Shown here in pieces: positions 4,761-5,239 of a DNA stretch of 5,239 nucleotides. The notes under the pieces were generated by a model, which did not search any database, had not been told where the DNA came from, and was given only the letters and a program-made list of their open reading frames with translations. A program made the translations under genes and the position numbers. This DNA is from WAOL01 sp964399035 (GTDB lineage Archaea; Thermoproteota; Thermoprotei_A; Sulfolobales; NBVN01): positions 1 to 5,239 of the forward strand of contig CAYNPH010000075.1 in NCBI GenBank assembly GCA_964399035.1, given 5' to 3'. Each line of letters begins with the position of its first letter. The stretch's first letter is position 1.

Positions 4761-4970
4761 GTGAATGCAGGAAACGTGTTCGCCCTCGGACTCGTGCTAG
4801 TTGCTATCGTGCTTATAGCTATGGCTCCCTATGTCTGGAGTTATCTGCACTTAAGTCCAGTAATTATCGTCACCAAAACAAGTACTATCATGGTATCTAA
4901 CACGCTAACTAAAACTAAGACTAAGATCATTATTGTCAATATACTCAAACAAAGTACATACCCCTTGTAA
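4761..4970 (+). CDS. membrane anchor and stalk of a PLD-like protein, 5' part of a frameshifted gene
   Basis: GTG at 4761 opens a 69-residue frame. Residues 5-27 (NVFALGLVLVAIVLIAMAPYVW) are an uncleaved signal anchor. A Thr/Lys-rich stretch with TKTKTK follows. The frame then stops at TAA 4968-4970, directly after a CCCC run at 4961-4964. One extra C there would lead straight into the downstream frame, which carries the same kind of Thr-rich stalk and then the PLD-like segment, so the two parts are almost certainly one gene. GTG at 4776 is an alternative start that fits the promoter better. The protein would sit in the cytoplasmic membrane with its body outside the cell. Confidence 0.6.
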   Translation: MNAGNVFALGLVLVAIVLIAMAPYVWSYLHLSPVIIVTKTSTIMVSNTLTKTKTKIIIVNILKQSTYPL

Positions 4971-5239
4971 ACTACACCACCATAACGGTAACCTCACCAA
5001 TACCCCTCTACAACGTCTCAGTAACTACAATCCCAGTAACGACCTCCCTCGTAGAGTACAGAACAACAACAAAAACTAAAACAACCACCACGACAGTCAC
5101 AGTCATGGTAGACAACCTCCGAATCGCAGATAAGGGGTACTTCTCCACAGCCCTAGACAACGCCAGAAAAAGCGTGTACGTCTACATAACGTATTACTGG
5201 GGATCAATAGTCATCGACCAAAGATTCAAAACACTTCTC
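4967..5239 (+). CDS. phospholipase-D-like domain protein, continuation after frameshift, partial
   Basis: This frame is open from 4925 to the window edge and overlaps the stop of the preceding frame. It reads VNYTTITVTSPIPLYNVSV, then a Thr/Val/Lys-rich stalk (TTTKTKTTTTTVTV), then KGYFSTALDNARKSVYVYITYYW. The last part matches the opening of PLD-superfamily domains, where a helix of about ten residues ending in A.+SV/I leads into the first strand (VYVYITYYW). The catalytic HxKxxxxD motif would be downstream of the window, so activity (nuclease, phospholipase or neither) cannot be judged. NYT and NVS are N-glycosylation sequons, in line with an extracellular stalk. Codons end in A or C, unlike neighbouring genes. 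If there is no frameshift repair, ATG at 5104 is the only in-frame ATG before the domain. Confidence 0.6.

Overview
The window looks like a piece of a hyperthermophilic archaeal chromosome, most likely from the crenarchaeal side of the Thermoproteota. At the left edge, on the minus strand, are the first 27 codons of 5'-methylthioadenosine phosphorylase with the diagnostic GIIGGSGLYDP segment. At the right edge, on the plus strand, is a membrane-anchored, Thr-rich-stalk protein that appears to lead into a phospholipase-D-like domain, a layout common in crenarchaea. TTG and GTG starts, short AT-rich TATA/BRE boxes just upstream of genes, and an SD sequence complementary to the archaeal 16S end (GAGGTGAT) agree with this. 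No tRNA, rRNA, CRISPR array, transposase, integrase or known defence gene was seen.

Layout. 1-83: start of mtnP (minus). 84-432: non-coding; it holds the mtnP promoter, a decayed second copy of the mtnP 5' end (190-307, same orientation) and a T-rich terminator for the next minus-strand gene. 433-972 and 1140-1412: two unrecognised minus-strand genes, each with its own promoter. 1413-1547: divergent promoter region. 1548-2582, 2589-3836 and 3849-about 4210: a tight plus-strand cluster of three unrecognised genes with 6 and 12 nt gaps. 4129-4470 and 4424-4654: two overlapping small minus-strand genes converging on the cluster. 4655-4760: divergent intergenic region. 4761-5239: the anchored PLD-like gene, split by an apparent one-base frameshift and running off the window.

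Between the two recognisable cellular genes, about 4.3 kb holds only unrecognised genes, so it reads as an accessory island. Four things stand out. (1) A short motif, TATTGGA, occurs ten times against less than one expected, always in the sense orientation of the local gene where there is one, with intervals that shrink steadily from left to right. (2) Gene 1 of the cluster changes its synonymous codons completely in mid-gene. (3) The third cluster gene and the facing minus-strand gene read through each other for 290 bp without stops, as if both had lost their ends. (4) A fossil copy of the mtnP 5' end lies beside the live one, which suggests past duplication or insertion there. Functions of the cluster genes could not be assigned from the sequence.
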